Below, piece by piece: positions 8,910-18,480 of a stretch of DNA of 64,000 nt (the first letter of the stretch is position 1; each line of letters begins with the position of its first letter). This DNA is from G963923945 sp965199175 (lineage in GTDB: Bacteria; Pseudomonadota; Alphaproteobacteria; G963923945), in the NCBI GenBank assembly GCA_965199175.1, contig OZ240684.1, positions 1,240,001 through 1,304,000 of the forward strand. The letters run 5' to 3'. The notes under the pieces are model-generated. The model was given only the letters and a program-made list of their open reading frames with translations, searched no databases and had not been told where the DNA came from. The position numbers and the translations under genes are program-made.

Positions 8910-9950
8910 ATGAAAAGTGATCATAGTTCTGTAGAAAGCACTTCGGAGAGTGCTTCGGGAGATATCTCTTCGGGAAAGGGCAGTGATGATGAAAATTTTC
9001 CGGTTGGCTCCTGGCTCCTGCCACGGCATATACGGCCCCATGTCACGGCTTTTTATGCCTTTGCCCGGGCAGCTGACGATATCGCCGACAGCCCGGCATT
9101 GTCATCACGCGAAAAAATAACCCGCCTGGATGGGTTTGGGGCGGCTCTGACCAGCCAGACATATTCAAACACTATTCCGCCGAAAAAAAACCCACCAAAA
9201 AAAAACCCACCAAAAAAAAACCCACCAGAAAACATCCCACAAGTTGTTGCCGGCTTGCGCGAAAGCCTGGCTGTGACCGGGGTCTCCCCCCAACATGGAT
9301 GCGATTTACTGGCTGCGTTTCGCCAGGATGCCCGCAAGAACCGCTATACTGACTGGGAGGATTTAATCGGCTATTGTTTGCTCTCGGCTGCTCCGGTAGG
9401 ACGCTATATGCTCGACCTGCATGGTCAGGATAAAGCCCTGTACCCGCCCATTGATGCGTTATGTAATGCCCTGCAAATTCTCAATCATCTGCAAGATTGC
9501 GGTAAAGATTTTCATGACCTCAACCGGATCTATATTCCCCGGCTTTGGATGCAGGAAGCACAGAGTGATGTGCGTGCCTTATCAGGTCAGACGACCAGCC
9601 CGGCTCTGCGGAGCGTTTTCAATCGCATGCTTGATGGTGTCGAATCCCTGTTACAGCAAGCCAATGAGGGGATTGATGCCCTGACCCATCGGCGTCTGGC
9701 CGCCGAAACTGCGGTTGTTCTTAAACTGGCGCATCGCCTGACCTTCCGCTTGCGCCGCCAGGATCCGCTGGAAAACCCGGTAACCTTAAGCAAAACCGAT
9801 TTCATAACCGCGATGATCGCCGGCCCGGGACGGGTGGTATGGCGCACTGTATATGGCCAGGTAAACCCATGTAGCCGGATGAACCCAAAACAGCCAGATT
9901 CCGGCTCAACCCTATCAAACCAACCCGATAAAAGAATGCGAATTCAGTAA
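8910..9950 (+). CDS. hpnC: Hydroxysqualene synthase HpnC with an unstable repeat insertion
   Basis: A 346-residue squalene/phytoene synthase family enzyme. DENFPVGSWLLP and the first Asp-rich motif ADDIAD match HpnC, which converts presqualene diphosphate to hydroxysqualene; the second motif is the QDCGKDFHD block. Residues 90-108 are a Pro-Lys-Asn repeat (PPKKN three times, then PPEN) encoded by 15-bp units containing runs of eight or nine A. It falls in the loop between the conserved N-terminal helices and the rest of the fold, where most homologues have no such insert. The frame stays open, so the gene appears functional, but each A-run is a likely slippage site. The C-terminal 25 residues are also low in complexity. 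Confidence 0.92.
   Translation: MKSDHSSVESTSESASGDISSGKGSDDENFPVGSWLLPRHIRPHVTAFYAFARAADDIADSPALSSREKITRLDGFGAALTSQTYSNTIPPKKNPPKKNPPKKNPPENIPQVVAGLRESLAVTGVSPQHGCDLLAAFRQDARKNRYTDWEDLIGYCLLSAAPVGRYMLDLHGQDKALYPPIDALCNALQILNHLQDCGKDFHDLNRIYIPRLWMQEAQSDVRALSGQTTSPALRSVFNRMLDGVESLLQQANEGIDALTHRRLAAETAVVLKLAHRLTFRLRRQDPLENPVTLSKTDFITAMIAGPGRVVWRTVYGQVNPCSRMNPKQPDSGSTLSNQPDKRMRIQ
9177..9233 (+). repeat. 15-bp tandem repeat with A8/A9 tracts inside hpnC
   Basis: Three 15-bp units of the form CC(A/G)CC(A/G)-A8or9-C are followed by a degenerate fourth. Each unit encodes PPKKN, so loss or gain of whole units keeps the frame, whereas slippage of single A residues would break it. Confidence 0.9.
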
Positions 9951-10186
9951 TGGTCTTTTCAAGGGACCATGATTTAGTCTAGGATCATTTGTTTTGTGTG
10001 ATCGGGAATTGTGTCATCTGTTTATGCGATTGTGACCTTATGCGACTCTGATCACTCCTTCTGCTTATTGCTTATTGATTATTGTATTGATTGTTCCGGA
10101 TTATTGATTGTTCTGAACCATTGTCATTATTCTGAGCGTTTTAGCCATTCTGGCGTTTTGACCATTCTAGTTTTTTAGCCATTCTT

Positions 10187-12103
10187 ATGTCTGATTCTCT
10201 GCCACTCCTTGATCAGGTCACATTCCCGTCTGATATGCGGAATTTTTCGGATGGTGACCTGTGCCAGCTTGCAGACGAGTTACGTACCGAAGTGATTGAT
10301 GCGGTCTCAGTGACCGGAGGGCATCTTGGGGCTGGCCTTGGTGTGGTTGAACTCACCGTTGCGTTGCATCATGTTTTCAACACCCCCCATGACAAGCTGG
10401 TCTGGGATGTCGGGCATCAGTGCTACCCCCATAAAATCCTCACCGGGCGCCGTGACCGGATTCGCAGCCTGCGCCAACCCGGAGGGCTTTACGGATTCAC
10501 CAAAAGATCCGAAAGTGACTATGATCCTTTCGGTGCGGCCCATTCCTCAACATCAATCTCGGCCGGGCTTGGGATGGCGGTCGCCCGTGATCTGAAAGAG
10601 GCAGATAATCATGTCATCTGCGTCATTGGGGATGGCGCGATTTCAGCCGGCATGGCCTATGAAGCCATGAACAATGCCGGAGCAATGGATGAAAAACTCA
10701 TTGTCATCCTCAATGACAATGATATGTCGATTGCCCCGCCGGTCGGGGCAATGAGTGCCTATCTTTCCCGCCTTCTCTCCGGCAAGACATATCGTTCTGT
10801 ACGTAGCGCGGCCAGGGAAATGGCCAAGAAATTTCCCCGCGCCGTTGAAGTTCGTGCAGCCCGGATGGAAGAATATATGCGGGGCCTGGTCAGTGGTGGT
10901 GGCACATTATTTGAGGAACTCGGCTTTTATTATCTGGGACCGGTTGACGGCCATAACCTCAATCATCTTCTGCCGGTACTCCGCAATATCCGGGACACGC
11001 AAGCCGATGGGCCGGTCTTTTTGCATGTCGTGACCAAAAAAGGCCACGGCTATAAACCGGCCGAGGATTCAGCCGATAAATATCATGGTGTTGCCAAATT
11101 TGATGTGGTGACCGGGCAACAAGATAAACCCAAAGACGGCGCCCCAAGCTATACCAAAGTTTTTGCCCAGGCCCTGATTGAGGAAGCCAGACAGGATGAC
11201 AGCATTGTCGCCATCACAGCAGCGATGCCTTCAGGGACCGGTCTTGATCTCTTTGCCAAACAGTTTCCCAAACGCTGTTTTGATGTGGGAATTGCCGAGC
11301 AGCATGCCGTGACATTTGCCGGTGGCCTTGCAACCGAAGGGATCAAACCTTTTGCCGCAATTTACTCAACATTTCTTCAGCGCGCATATGATCAGGTGGT
11401 CCATGATATCGCTTTGCAGTCATTACCGGTTCGGTTTGCTATTGATCGTGCCGGTCTGGTGGGTGCTGACGGGGCGACCCATGCCGGTTCTTTTGATATA
11501 ACCTATCTTGCGACGTTGCCGAATTTTATCGTTATGGCCCCGGCTGATGAGGCCGAACTCATGCATGCGGTGGCCACCGCGGCCCATATCAATGATCGCC
11601 CTTCTGCTTTTCGTTATCCGCGTGGGGAGGGAATTGGGATTGACCTGCCTCAACGCGGGACAGCTTTGGATATCGGCAAGGGACACATTCTGCGTGAAGG
11701 CACAACGATTGGGCTGCTCTCTTTAGGAACCCGGCTTCAGGAATGTCTGCTGGCGGCCGAAGATCTGAGTGCCCGGGGCTTATCAGCCACCGTTGCCGAT
11801 GCCCGCTTTGTTAAACCTCTTGATACCGACCTCATATGCCGGTTGGCCGAAAATCACGAGGTTTTGATCACGATTGAGGAAGGCTCAATCGGTGGCTTTG
11901 CTGCCCATGTCATGACGTATCTGACCAATCAGGGCTTGTTGGATGGCCCCCTCAAATTCCGCTCTATGACTCTGCCGGACCGCTTTATTGCGCATGGCAA
12001 GCCTTTTGAACAATATAATGATGCTGGCTTGAATGCTGCGCATATTGTCACCAAAGTTCTGGAAACGCTTGAGGCCGCAATCCCTGACCGCGAACGGGCA
12101 TGA
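10187..12103 (+). CDS. dxs: 1-deoxy-D-xylulose-5-phosphate synthase
   Basis: A 638-residue thiamine-diphosphate enzyme that condenses pyruvate and glyceraldehyde 3-phosphate, the first step of the MEP isoprenoid pathway. Visible motifs are WDVGHQCYPHKILTGRR, the thiamine diphosphate/Mg block GDGAISAGMAYEAMNN and the transketolase pyrimidine-domain signature around AIDRAGLVGADGATHAG. Length is normal for the family. It lies between hpnC and hpnD, and its TGA overlaps the hpnD ATG (ATGA), so precursor supply and presqualene synthesis are probably co-translated. The 236 bp before it are A/T-rich and contain repeated ATTGATTATTG-like words; no clear ribosome-binding site is seen. Confidence 0.97.
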   Translation: MSDSLPLLDQVTFPSDMRNFSDGDLCQLADELRTEVIDAVSVTGGHLGAGLGVVELTVALHHVFNTPHDKLVWDVGHQCYPHKILTGRRDRIRSLRQPGGLYGFTKRSESDYDPFGAAHSSTSISAGLGMAVARDLKEADNHVICVIGDGAISAGMAYEAMNNAGAMDEKLIVILNDNDMSIAPPVGAMSAYLSRLLSGKTYRSVRSAAREMAKKFPRAVEVRAARMEEYMRGLVSGGGTLFEELGFYYLGPVDGHNLNHLLPVLRNIRDTQADGPVFLHVVTKKGHGYKPAEDSADKYHGVAKFDVVTGQQDKPKDGAPSYTKVFAQALIEEARQDDSIVAITAAMPSGTGLDLFAKQFPKRCFDVGIAEQHAVTFAGGLATEGIKPFAAIYSTFLQRAYDQVVHDIALQSLPVRFAIDRAGLVGADGATHAGSFDITYLATLPNFIVMAPADEAELMHAVATAAHINDRPSAFRYPRGEGIGIDLPQRGTALDIGKGHILREGTTIGLLSLGTRLQECLLAAEDLSARGLSATVADARFVKPLDTDLICRLAENHEVLITIEEGSIGGFAAHVMTYLTNQGLLDGPLKFRSMTLPDRFIAHGKPFEQYNDAGLNAAHIVTKVLETLEAAIPDRERA

Positions 12104-13005
12104 GTGGGTCGCAACCGGGAAAAGACTCCGCTCTTTCCGGCCAATCTCCAGAAGCGATGTGGCAAGCAACTGATTCTGACCGTGCCCATGTCGCCGGGAT
12201 TGTCGAAAAATCCGGGACCTCTTTTTATTGGGGGATGCGTCTTCTTTCGCACGCACAACGTCATGCCATGTATAGTATTTATGCTTTTTGCCGGGAGGTG
12301 GATGATATTGCTGATAGCTTTGCACCCTGTGCTCAACGGCTTGAGGAACTGGCCGTGTGGCGTCAACGTATTGATCGCCTGCATGCGGGCCGCCCCGACC
12401 ATCCGATTACCCGTGCCCTCCTGGTACCGGTAGGGGACTATTGTTTACCGCAAAAGGAATTCATGGCCGTGATTGACGGCATGGAGATGGATGCCCGCGA
12501 AAGCATGCGCTGGCCGGGGTTAGACGAGCTGGACCTCTATTGCCGCCGGGTCGCCGGAGCTGTGGGAGTCCTCTCAACCCATGTCTTTGGAGAAACCAGC
12601 CAGGCCGGCCATGAACATGCTGTTGCTCTGGGGCATGCCTTTCAACTCACCAATATTCTGCGTGATATTGATCAGGATGCCCGGCGTGATCGTTTGTATC
12701 TTCCCCGTGAAGACCTCTATGCTTGCGGCGTTGAGGATGCGTCTCCCGATGAGGTCTTGGGTGATCCGGCTTTACCTGCTGTATGCGCCCGCCTGGCCAG
12801 TAGAGCCCGGGAATCTTTCAATATCGCTGATCAGCTGTATCAACAATGTGATCCCAAAAAGCTGCGTCCGGCCCGGATTATGCGGGTGATTTACCTTAAA
12901 ATTCTTGATAAACTCGAGCAGCGGGGATGGGATCAACGTAACCAGGCAGTCACAATCCCCGGTTGGCGTAAAGCCTGGCTGGGGCTGGCTGAATTATGGG
13001 GTTGA
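12100..13005 (+). CDS. hpnD: Presqualene diphosphate synthase HpnD
   Basis: A 301-residue trans-isoprenyl diphosphate synthase. It has SFYWGMRLLS, the first Asp-rich motif EVDDIADS, a LTNILRDIDQDARRDRLYLP block holding the second Asp-rich motif, and a C-terminal ILDKLEQRGW. HpnD condenses two farnesyl diphosphates to presqualene diphosphate, the substrate of HpnC. About 40 extra residues precede the family core. The start overlaps the dxs stop by four bases, which fixes the choice of ATG. Confidence 0.94.
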   Translation: MSGSQPGKDSALSGQSPEAMWQATDSDRAHVAGIVEKSGTSFYWGMRLLSHAQRHAMYSIYAFCREVDDIADSFAPCAQRLEELAVWRQRIDRLHAGRPDHPITRALLVPVGDYCLPQKEFMAVIDGMEMDARESMRWPGLDELDLYCRRVAGAVGVLSTHVFGETSQAGHEHAVALGHAFQLTNILRDIDQDARRDRLYLPREDLYACGVEDASPDEVLGDPALPAVCARLASRARESFNIADQLYQQCDPKKLRPARIMRVIYLKILDKLEQRGWDQRNQAVTIPGWRKAWLGLAELWG

Positions 13006-13035
13006 GGGCAGCTTCGATGAAGCACTCCCCATAAA

Positions 13036-14352
13036 ATGAGCAGATCGGCCCGGAATCAAAAAGCTCCCGATAACCGGATCACACATATCATTGGGTGCGG
13101 GGTTGCCGGGCTGGCTTGTGCTGTTGATCTTGCCTCTTCCAGGCGGCGGGTGGTGATCCATGAATCAGCCGGCCACGCCGGGGGGCGGTGCCGGTCTTAT
13201 TATGATACCCGGCTGGATCGGCGGATTGATAACGGCAACCATCTGGTTTTGAGCGGCAATCGCAATTTGTTTTCTTTCCTGGACCGTATTGGCGGACGCC
13301 AGGAAGTCGATAATGCCAGCCAGGCATTCTATCCTTTTATGGATCTGCGCGATGGAACGCATTGGGTCATTCATCCCAACCGGGGGCCTGTTCCCTGGTG
13401 GATTATGTCAGCCAGGCGGCGGGTTCCCGATAGCCGGTTCACAGATTATCTGTCACTGTTAAAACTGAGCCGGGCCGGACCCGGGACGGTTATTGAGGAT
13501 ATTTTTTCCCCAAAAACCCCTCTTTATGAAAAACTCTGGGAGCCTTTGGCCGTCGGCGTCCTCAACACCCCGGCATCCGAAGCTGCTGCCTGCCTTCTGT
13601 GGCCAGTCATCCGCCAAACCTTCGGGCGTGGTGCCCAAGCTTGTCGGGCCTGCCATTTTCCCAATGGTCTTGGAGCCGCATTGATTGATCCGGCCCTCCG
13701 GTTTCTGGGTGCTGCCAATGTGAATATTCGTTTTAATCATCGCCTCCGGGGATTGACCTGCAACGGCAACCACGTAACCAGCCTGCATTTTTCACAAGGA
13801 GAAACCATTCCTCTTCACCCTGGTGATCATCTGGTTCTGGCCACACCAGCCCTGGTTACCAAAAATCTTTATCCTGCACTCAAAGCACCACCCGGCAATC
13901 AGGTGATTGTGAATATTCATTTCCGCTTACCTGGCCCTTTGGACAAACCATTCCCGGGAGGGGCAAAATTACTCGGCCTGATTGGCGGAATCAGTCAATG
14001 GTTATTTATCCGGGATGATGTTGTTTCGGTCACCATCAGTGCTGCCAATTCCCTCAGCCATCAGCCAGCCAGGATGATTGCTGCCTTATCCTGGCCGGAA
14101 GTCGCTCAGGCTCTGGGGCTGGGAAAGAAGACCCGGCAACCACAGCTCTATCGGGTTGTTAAAGAAAAACAAGCCACATTCTCTCAAACGCCTCAGTCTC
14201 TCAGGCAACGTCCACCAACAGCCACCCCTTTAAGCAATCTGTCAGTTGCCGGTGACTGGACCGATACCGGGCTCCCCGCTACCCTGGAAGGGGCTGTCCT
14301 TTCTGGTTTTAAGGCCGCCGGCAGAGTGCGTTTTTTAGCAAATCAAGAATAA
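13036..14352 (+). CDS. hpnE: Hydroxysqualene dehydroxylase HpnE
   Basis: A 438-residue FAD-dependent amine-oxidase/phytoene-desaturase fold protein. The N-terminal nucleotide-binding motif is IIGCGVAGLACAVDLA, followed by HESAGHAGGRCRSYYD; the C-terminal FAD block is VAGDWTDTGLPATLEGAVLSG. HpnE reduces hydroxysqualene to squalene, completing the HpnC-D-E route. It begins 30 bp after hpnD. The first glycine motif is GCGVAG rather than the more usual GAGxAG, which still fits the dinucleotide-binding consensus. Confidence 0.93.
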   Translation: MSRSARNQKAPDNRITHIIGCGVAGLACAVDLASSRRRVVIHESAGHAGGRCRSYYDTRLDRRIDNGNHLVLSGNRNLFSFLDRIGGRQEVDNASQAFYPFMDLRDGTHWVIHPNRGPVPWWIMSARRRVPDSRFTDYLSLLKLSRAGPGTVIEDIFSPKTPLYEKLWEPLAVGVLNTPASEAAACLLWPVIRQTFGRGAQACRACHFPNGLGAALIDPALRFLGAANVNIRFNHRLRGLTCNGNHVTSLHFSQGETIPLHPGDHLVLATPALVTKNLYPALKAPPGNQVIVNIHFRLPGPLDKPFPGGAKLLGLIGGISQWLFIRDDVVSVTISAANSLSHQPARMIAALSWPEVAQALGLGKKTRQPQLYRVVKEKQATFSQTPQSLRQRPPTATPLSNLSVAGDWTDTGLPATLEGAVLSGFKAAGRVRFLANQE

Positions 14353-14506
14353 TCATTAAGAAACGTGAATATTGTCGAAGAACAACCAAAAAAACGCTCA
14401 CTTTTTTGAGAGAAATTTTTGAAAGACCTGTCTTTTTATTGTTGATATTCAAAATAATGTTATTTCTGTCTTTGACACTCAATTTTTATTGCCTATAAAT
14501 GGCCGG

Positions 14507-16489
14507 ATGCATGATACTCTCCAGACTCATGACACTTTTGTGGCAAACCACCGTTCGAACCACCGTTCCTATGCAACGGCTGGTCACCCTCTTCTTGAGT
14601 CAACACTCTCTCAGGTTCAAACAGAACTCGAATCCCTTCAGAATGAGGATGGGCACTGGGCTTTTGATTTAGAGGCCGATGTCACCATCCCGGCCGAATA
14701 TATTCTCTATGGGCATTATCTCGATGAGATTGATCATGAGGTTGAATCTCAGCTTGCTGATGACATACGTTCCCGGCAAGCAAAACATGGGGGATGGCCG
14801 CTGTTTCATGATGGTGATTTCAATATCAGTGCCAGCGTCAAAGCCTATTATGCCCTGAAGCTGGTTGGCGATTCTCCTGATGCGCCGCATATGATCCGGG
14901 CCCGCCAGGCCATTCTTGATCATGGGGGAGCCATGCAATGCAATGTCTTCACCCGCATCACTCTTGCTTTATTTGGTCAGATTGACTGGCGTGCTCTGCC
15001 GACCATGCCGGTGGAAATCATGCTGCTGCCCCGGTGGTTCCCGTTTCACCTGAGCAAAATTTCCTATTGGTCGCGTACGGTGATCGTTCCCTTACTGGTG
15101 CTGATGGCGTTGCGGCCCCAGGCGATCAATCCAAAACGGATTGATATTGACGAAGTCTTTACACCCGGATCACGGGATGCACGCCACCTCATCAAAAACG
15201 CCACCGGAACAATAATTGGTGACGCCTTTGTCCTTCTGGACAGCGTTTTACGTCGCACCCAGACGTTCTTCCCGCACGCTCTGCGTCAAAAAGCCATCCG
15301 GCAAGCCCTTGACTGGATGGAACCCCGGCTCAATGGTCATGATGGTCTGGGCGCCATCTTCCCGGCAATGGTGAATGCTGTTCTTGCCTATACAGCCATC
15401 GGCCTTGATCCCAAGGATCCGCGTTTGTTGAAAGCAAAAGAGGCTTTACGCCGTCTTTTATCTTCTGATGGTCCAACGACACTCTGCCAACCATGCCTCT
15501 CGCCGGTTTGGGATACAGCTCTGGCCATGCACGCCATGATGGAATCTGATGAACACAGTGATCACCCGGCCATCAGGAAAGCAGCCTCCTGGCTGGCAGA
15601 ACGTGAAGTCACCGATGTTTCGGGCGATTGGAGCGACAGTCGACCCAATCTTCAACCCAGCGGCTGGGCTTTCCAGTATAACAATGATTATTACCCTGAT
15701 CTTGATGATACTGCCGCCGTGATCATGGCTCTTCATCGCACACAACCAGATACGTATCAGGATATCCTGGAAAGATCCAAAAACTGGGTCATTGGTATGC
15801 AAAGCAAAAATGGCGGTTGGGGATCTTTTGATGTCGATAACACCCATCATTATCTCAATCATATTCCATTTGCCGATCATGGTGCTCTTATTGATCCACC
15901 AACCGCAGACGTCTCGGCGCGCTGCATCAGTATGCTGGCCCAGATGGGCTATACACGCCAGGATGACGTGGTCAGGCGCGGCCTTGATTTTCTCACGGCT
16001 GAACAAGAACAAGATGGCTCCTGGTTTGGACGCTGGGGAACCAACTATATCTATGGAACATGGTCGGTCCTGTGTGCCTATAACGCTGTTGGTGAAGATA
16101 TGACCGCACCCCATATTCGTCGGGCGGTTGCCTGGTTGAAAGAGTATCAGAGGGCCGATGGCGGTTGGGGAGAAGACGGGTCCAGCTATTGGTCACAAAG
16201 CCGGAATGCCTCCAAAATCAGCACCCCTTCCCAAACAGCCTGGGCTTTACTGGGTCTGATGGCCGCCGGAGACGTTCATTCTCCTGAGGTCCGCAAAGGG
16301 GTCGATTTTCTCCTCAGCGCTGAGCGCACCGGAGCCCGCTGGCACGAAGATGCCTATACTGCTGTTGGTTTTCCCCGGGTGTTTTATCTGCGCTACCACG
16401 GCTATGCAGCCTATTTCCCTCTCTGGGCTTTGGCACGCTACCGCAACTTAACCGCCAGCAATACAAAACGACCCGTATACGGCATGTGA
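14507..16489 (+). CDS. shc: Squalene-hopene cyclase
   Basis: A protein of about 660 residues. It cyclises squalene to hopene/diplopterol as a monotopic enzyme on the inner membrane. The catalytic acid motif DLDDTA lies near residue 398, and several QW repeats are visible (for example ESLQNEDGHWAF, QSKNGGWGSFD, EQEQDGSWFGRWG, YQRADGGWGED). The N-terminus has a 12-bp in-frame duplication giving NHRS twice (14546-14569). I use the ATG at 14507; a TTG at 14489 would add six residues. The stop overlaps the hpnG start (GTGA). Confidence 0.95.
   Translation: MHDTLQTHDTFVANHRSNHRSYATAGHPLLESTLSQVQTELESLQNEDGHWAFDLEADVTIPAEYILYGHYLDEIDHEVESQLADDIRSRQAKHGGWPLFHDGDFNISASVKAYYALKLVGDSPDAPHMIRARQAILDHGGAMQCNVFTRITLALFGQIDWRALPTMPVEIMLLPRWFPFHLSKISYWSRTVIVPLLVLMALRPQAINPKRIDIDEVFTPGSRDARHLIKNATGTIIGDAFVLLDSVLRRTQTFFPHALRQKAIRQALDWMEPRLNGHDGLGAIFPAMVNAVLAYTAIGLDPKDPRLLKAKEALRRLLSSDGPTTLCQPCLSPVWDTALAMHAMMESDEHSDHPAIRKAASWLAEREVTDVSGDWSDSRPNLQPSGWAFQYNNDYYPDLDDTAAVIMALHRTQPDTYQDILERSKNWVIGMQSKNGGWGSFDVDNTHHYLNHIPFADHGALIDPPTADVSARCISMLAQMGYTRQDDVVRRGLDFLTAEQEQDGSWFGRWGTNYIYGTWSVLCAYNAVGEDMTAPHIRRAVAWLKEYQRADGGWGEDGSSYWSQSRNASKISTPSQTAWALLGLMAAGDVHSPEVRKGVDFLLSAERTGARWHEDAYTAVGFPRVFYLRYHGYAAYFPLWALARYRNLTASNTKRPVYGM
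14546..14569 (+). repeat. 12-bp in-frame duplication in the shc N-terminus
   Basis: AACCACCGTTCG is followed at once by AACCACCGTTCC, encoding NHRS twice ahead of the conserved cyclase core. Confidence 0.75.
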
Positions 16490-17199
16490 CAGCACCGTAT
16501 TTTTCCCGCATCAAACATCCGGGGGTCGTCACCGGTCTGGCTACCGAGGCCGGTTGTTTCCCCACCCATATAACCCGCTTACATGGTGTAGGGTTGGCAG
16601 CAGCCCGGACCAACAGCCAGATTTTAGTCAGGCAGCAACACGATCTTCTGATCAGTGCAGGATTGGCCGGTGGCCTTGATCCTGATTTGACCTGTGGGTG
16701 TCTGATTATTGGCACCAGCATTCTTTCAGGCGAAAAGGACGATCATGCCCGCATTGAGTGTGATCCTGAGATTGCCCAAACCCTGATCAGCCGCATGACC
16801 CAGATTCCCGGTGAGGAGATTGCGATCCGGCAGGGAGTCATTTTGAGCACTCCGGGCATCATCACCCGCCCTGAAGATAAATCGCGCCTGTATCGCCAGA
16901 CCGGGGCTGTTGCGGTTGATATGGAAAGCTATGCTGTCGGCACAATCGCCCGGGAAGCCGGGAAGCCGGTGGCAGTCCTGCGAGTCATCACCGATACCGC
17001 CGACCAAATCGTGCCACCATCGGCTCAGGCGGCACTGAGTTCCTCCTCATCAACCGGTCACAGCGGTATTCAGATCGTGCCTCTTTTAGAAACTTTGATC
17101 CGTCAACCAGGCGAAATAACCGATCTGATCCGGCTGGCAAAACAGACCCGAAAGGCCCTGAAAACGCTCCGCCGTTGTGGTGTTATTCTGGCTGACTGA
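16486..17199 (+). CDS. hpnG: HpnG, adenosylhopane nucleosidase/phosphorylase
   Basis: A 237-residue member of the MTA/SAH-nucleosidase and purine-phosphorylase fold, with SAGLAGGLDPDLTCG and the substrate-binding DMESYAVG block. In hopanoid makers HpnG removes adenine from adenosylhopane, giving the ribosyl intermediate of bacteriohopanepolyols. The GTG start overlaps the shc stop (GTGA), which fixes the start. It is the last plus-strand gene of the locus and converges with hpnH, the enzyme that makes its substrate. Confidence 0.9.
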   Translation: MTAPYFSRIKHPGVVTGLATEAGCFPTHITRLHGVGLAAARTNSQILVRQQHDLLISAGLAGGLDPDLTCGCLIIGTSILSGEKDDHARIECDPEIAQTLISRMTQIPGEEIAIRQGVILSTPGIITRPEDKSRLYRQTGAVAVDMESYAVGTIAREAGKPVAVLRVITDTADQIVPPSAQAALSSSSSTGHSGIQIVPLLETLIRQPGEITDLIRLAKQTRKALKTLRRCGVILAD

Positions 17200-17240
17200 A
17201 CACCGGTCACCTAACCAGGCGGCTCAATATTTCCGGGTCT

Positions 17241-17258
17241 CTGGTAAAACCGGTTTTT
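17241..17258 (+). terminator. Weak candidate terminator after hpnG
   Basis: CTGGT-AAA-ACCGG forms a five-pair stem (one G-T wobble) with a three-base loop, followed by five T. It lies in the 62-bp convergent gap between hpnG and hpnH. The stem is short, so this is tentative. Confidence 0.3.
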
Positions 17259-17261
17259 ATC

Positions 17262-18464
17262 TCAAGCCGCAGCAGTGATGCTCTTTTCACTCTCCCCGGG
17301 CGGATTTTGACCGGTCCGGGAAGCTGGTTTGGTCGGGGAATCGGGTGAAACCGGAGTATCAAGGGTATCCATCACCTTTTGAACATGGCCGGAAAAAACA
17401 TATTCAGCCGGTCTTTGATGACTGAGATCAATATCAGGAACCATCTCACCTTGGGTACGTATCCCCCGCAACGCTGTCTGGAGAGCTTTCCACGGACGGC
17501 GGATCGTATCGGTAACCGCAGTGGCTTCATACCCACAATGGGCCATGCAATCGGCACATTTTTCGTAATTCCCGGTCCCGTAACGATCCCAGTCGGTTTC
17601 TTCCATCAGCTCCTGAAAAGAGGCAGCATACCCTTCCCCCAATAAGTAGCATGGCCGTTGCCAGCCAAAAATATTGCGGGTCGGGTTTCCCCACGGGGTA
17701 CAATGATAGCTTTGATTCCCGGCCAGAAAATCCAGATATAATGACGAATGAGAAAATGGCCATTGACGCCCGGTGTTGCGGCGAAAAATATCACGAAACA
17801 GTGTTTTGGTGCGCTGACGATTAAGGAAATGTTCCTGATCAGGGGCCCGCTCATAGGCATAGCCCGGTGAAATGGTGATCCCGTCAACCCCAAGTTCACT
17901 GGTCGCATAATCGAAAAATTCAGCCATCTTTTCGGCATCAGCATTGGAGAATAATGTGGCATTGACATTCACCCGAAAGCCACGCCGCCGTGCCGCTTCT
18001 ATGGCCGCAACAGCCCGGTCAAAAACCCCTTTCTGGCACACCGAGCGATCATGTTCCTCACGGGAGCCATCAAGATGCACCGAGAATGTTAAATAAAGGC
18101 TGGGATCAAAGAGGCTGAGTTTCTTTTCCATCAGTAAAGCGTTGGTGCACAGATAAACAAATTTCTTACGGGCAACCAAAGCCGCAACAATCTCACCAAT
18201 CTCTTTATGAATCAGCGGCTCCCCACCGGGAATCGAAACAATCGGTGCGCCGCATTCTTCGACAGCATCAATACAATCCTGAACACTCAGTCGTCTGTTG
18301 AGAATTTCTTCGGGATAGTCAATTTTCCCACAACCCGCACAGGCCAGATTGCAACGGAACAAAGGCTCAAGCATCAAAACCAAGGGATAACGTTTCCGGC
18401 CAGTCAGATGCTGCCTGAGGATATAAGCACCAACCCGCAGCTGCTGAATCAAAGGAATGCCCAT
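17262..18464 (-). CDS. hpnH: Adenosyl-hopene transferase HpnH (radical SAM)
   Basis: A 400-residue radical SAM enzyme with the cluster triad C38-x3-C42-x2-C45 and the SAM-binding SIPGGEPL block. HpnH attaches a 5'-deoxyadenosyl group to hopene, the first step in building the extended side chain. A C-terminal region holds more cysteines (EKCADCMAHCGYEA), as in the family. The last 35 residues are a Ser/Pro/Thr-rich tail probably outside the fold. It is the last gene of the minus-strand set hpnA-ispH-hpnH and lies 16 bp after ispH. Confidence 0.94.
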   Translation of the reverse strand: MGIPLIQQLRVGAYILRQHLTGRKRYPLVLMLEPLFRCNLACAGCGKIDYPEEILNRRLSVQDCIDAVEECGAPIVSIPGGEPLIHKEIGEIVAALVARKKFVYLCTNALLMEKKLSLFDPSLYLTFSVHLDGSREEHDRSVCQKGVFDRAVAAIEAARRRGFRVNVNATLFSNADAEKMAEFFDYATSELGVDGITISPGYAYERAPDQEHFLNRQRTKTLFRDIFRRNTGRQWPFSHSSLYLDFLAGNQSYHCTPWGNPTRNIFGWQRPCYLLGEGYAASFQELMEETDWDRYGTGNYEKCADCMAHCGYEATAVTDTIRRPWKALQTALRGIRTQGEMVPDIDLSHQRPAEYVFSGHVQKVMDTLDTPVSPDSPTKPASRTGQNPPGESEKSITAAA

Positions 18465-18480
18465 GACTTAAATACTCAAC

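Noticed and set aside
15458..16114. A 218-codon open frame on minus inside shc
   Set aside because: Antisense to the DxDD and QW-repeat region of the cyclase, with no recognisable domain.
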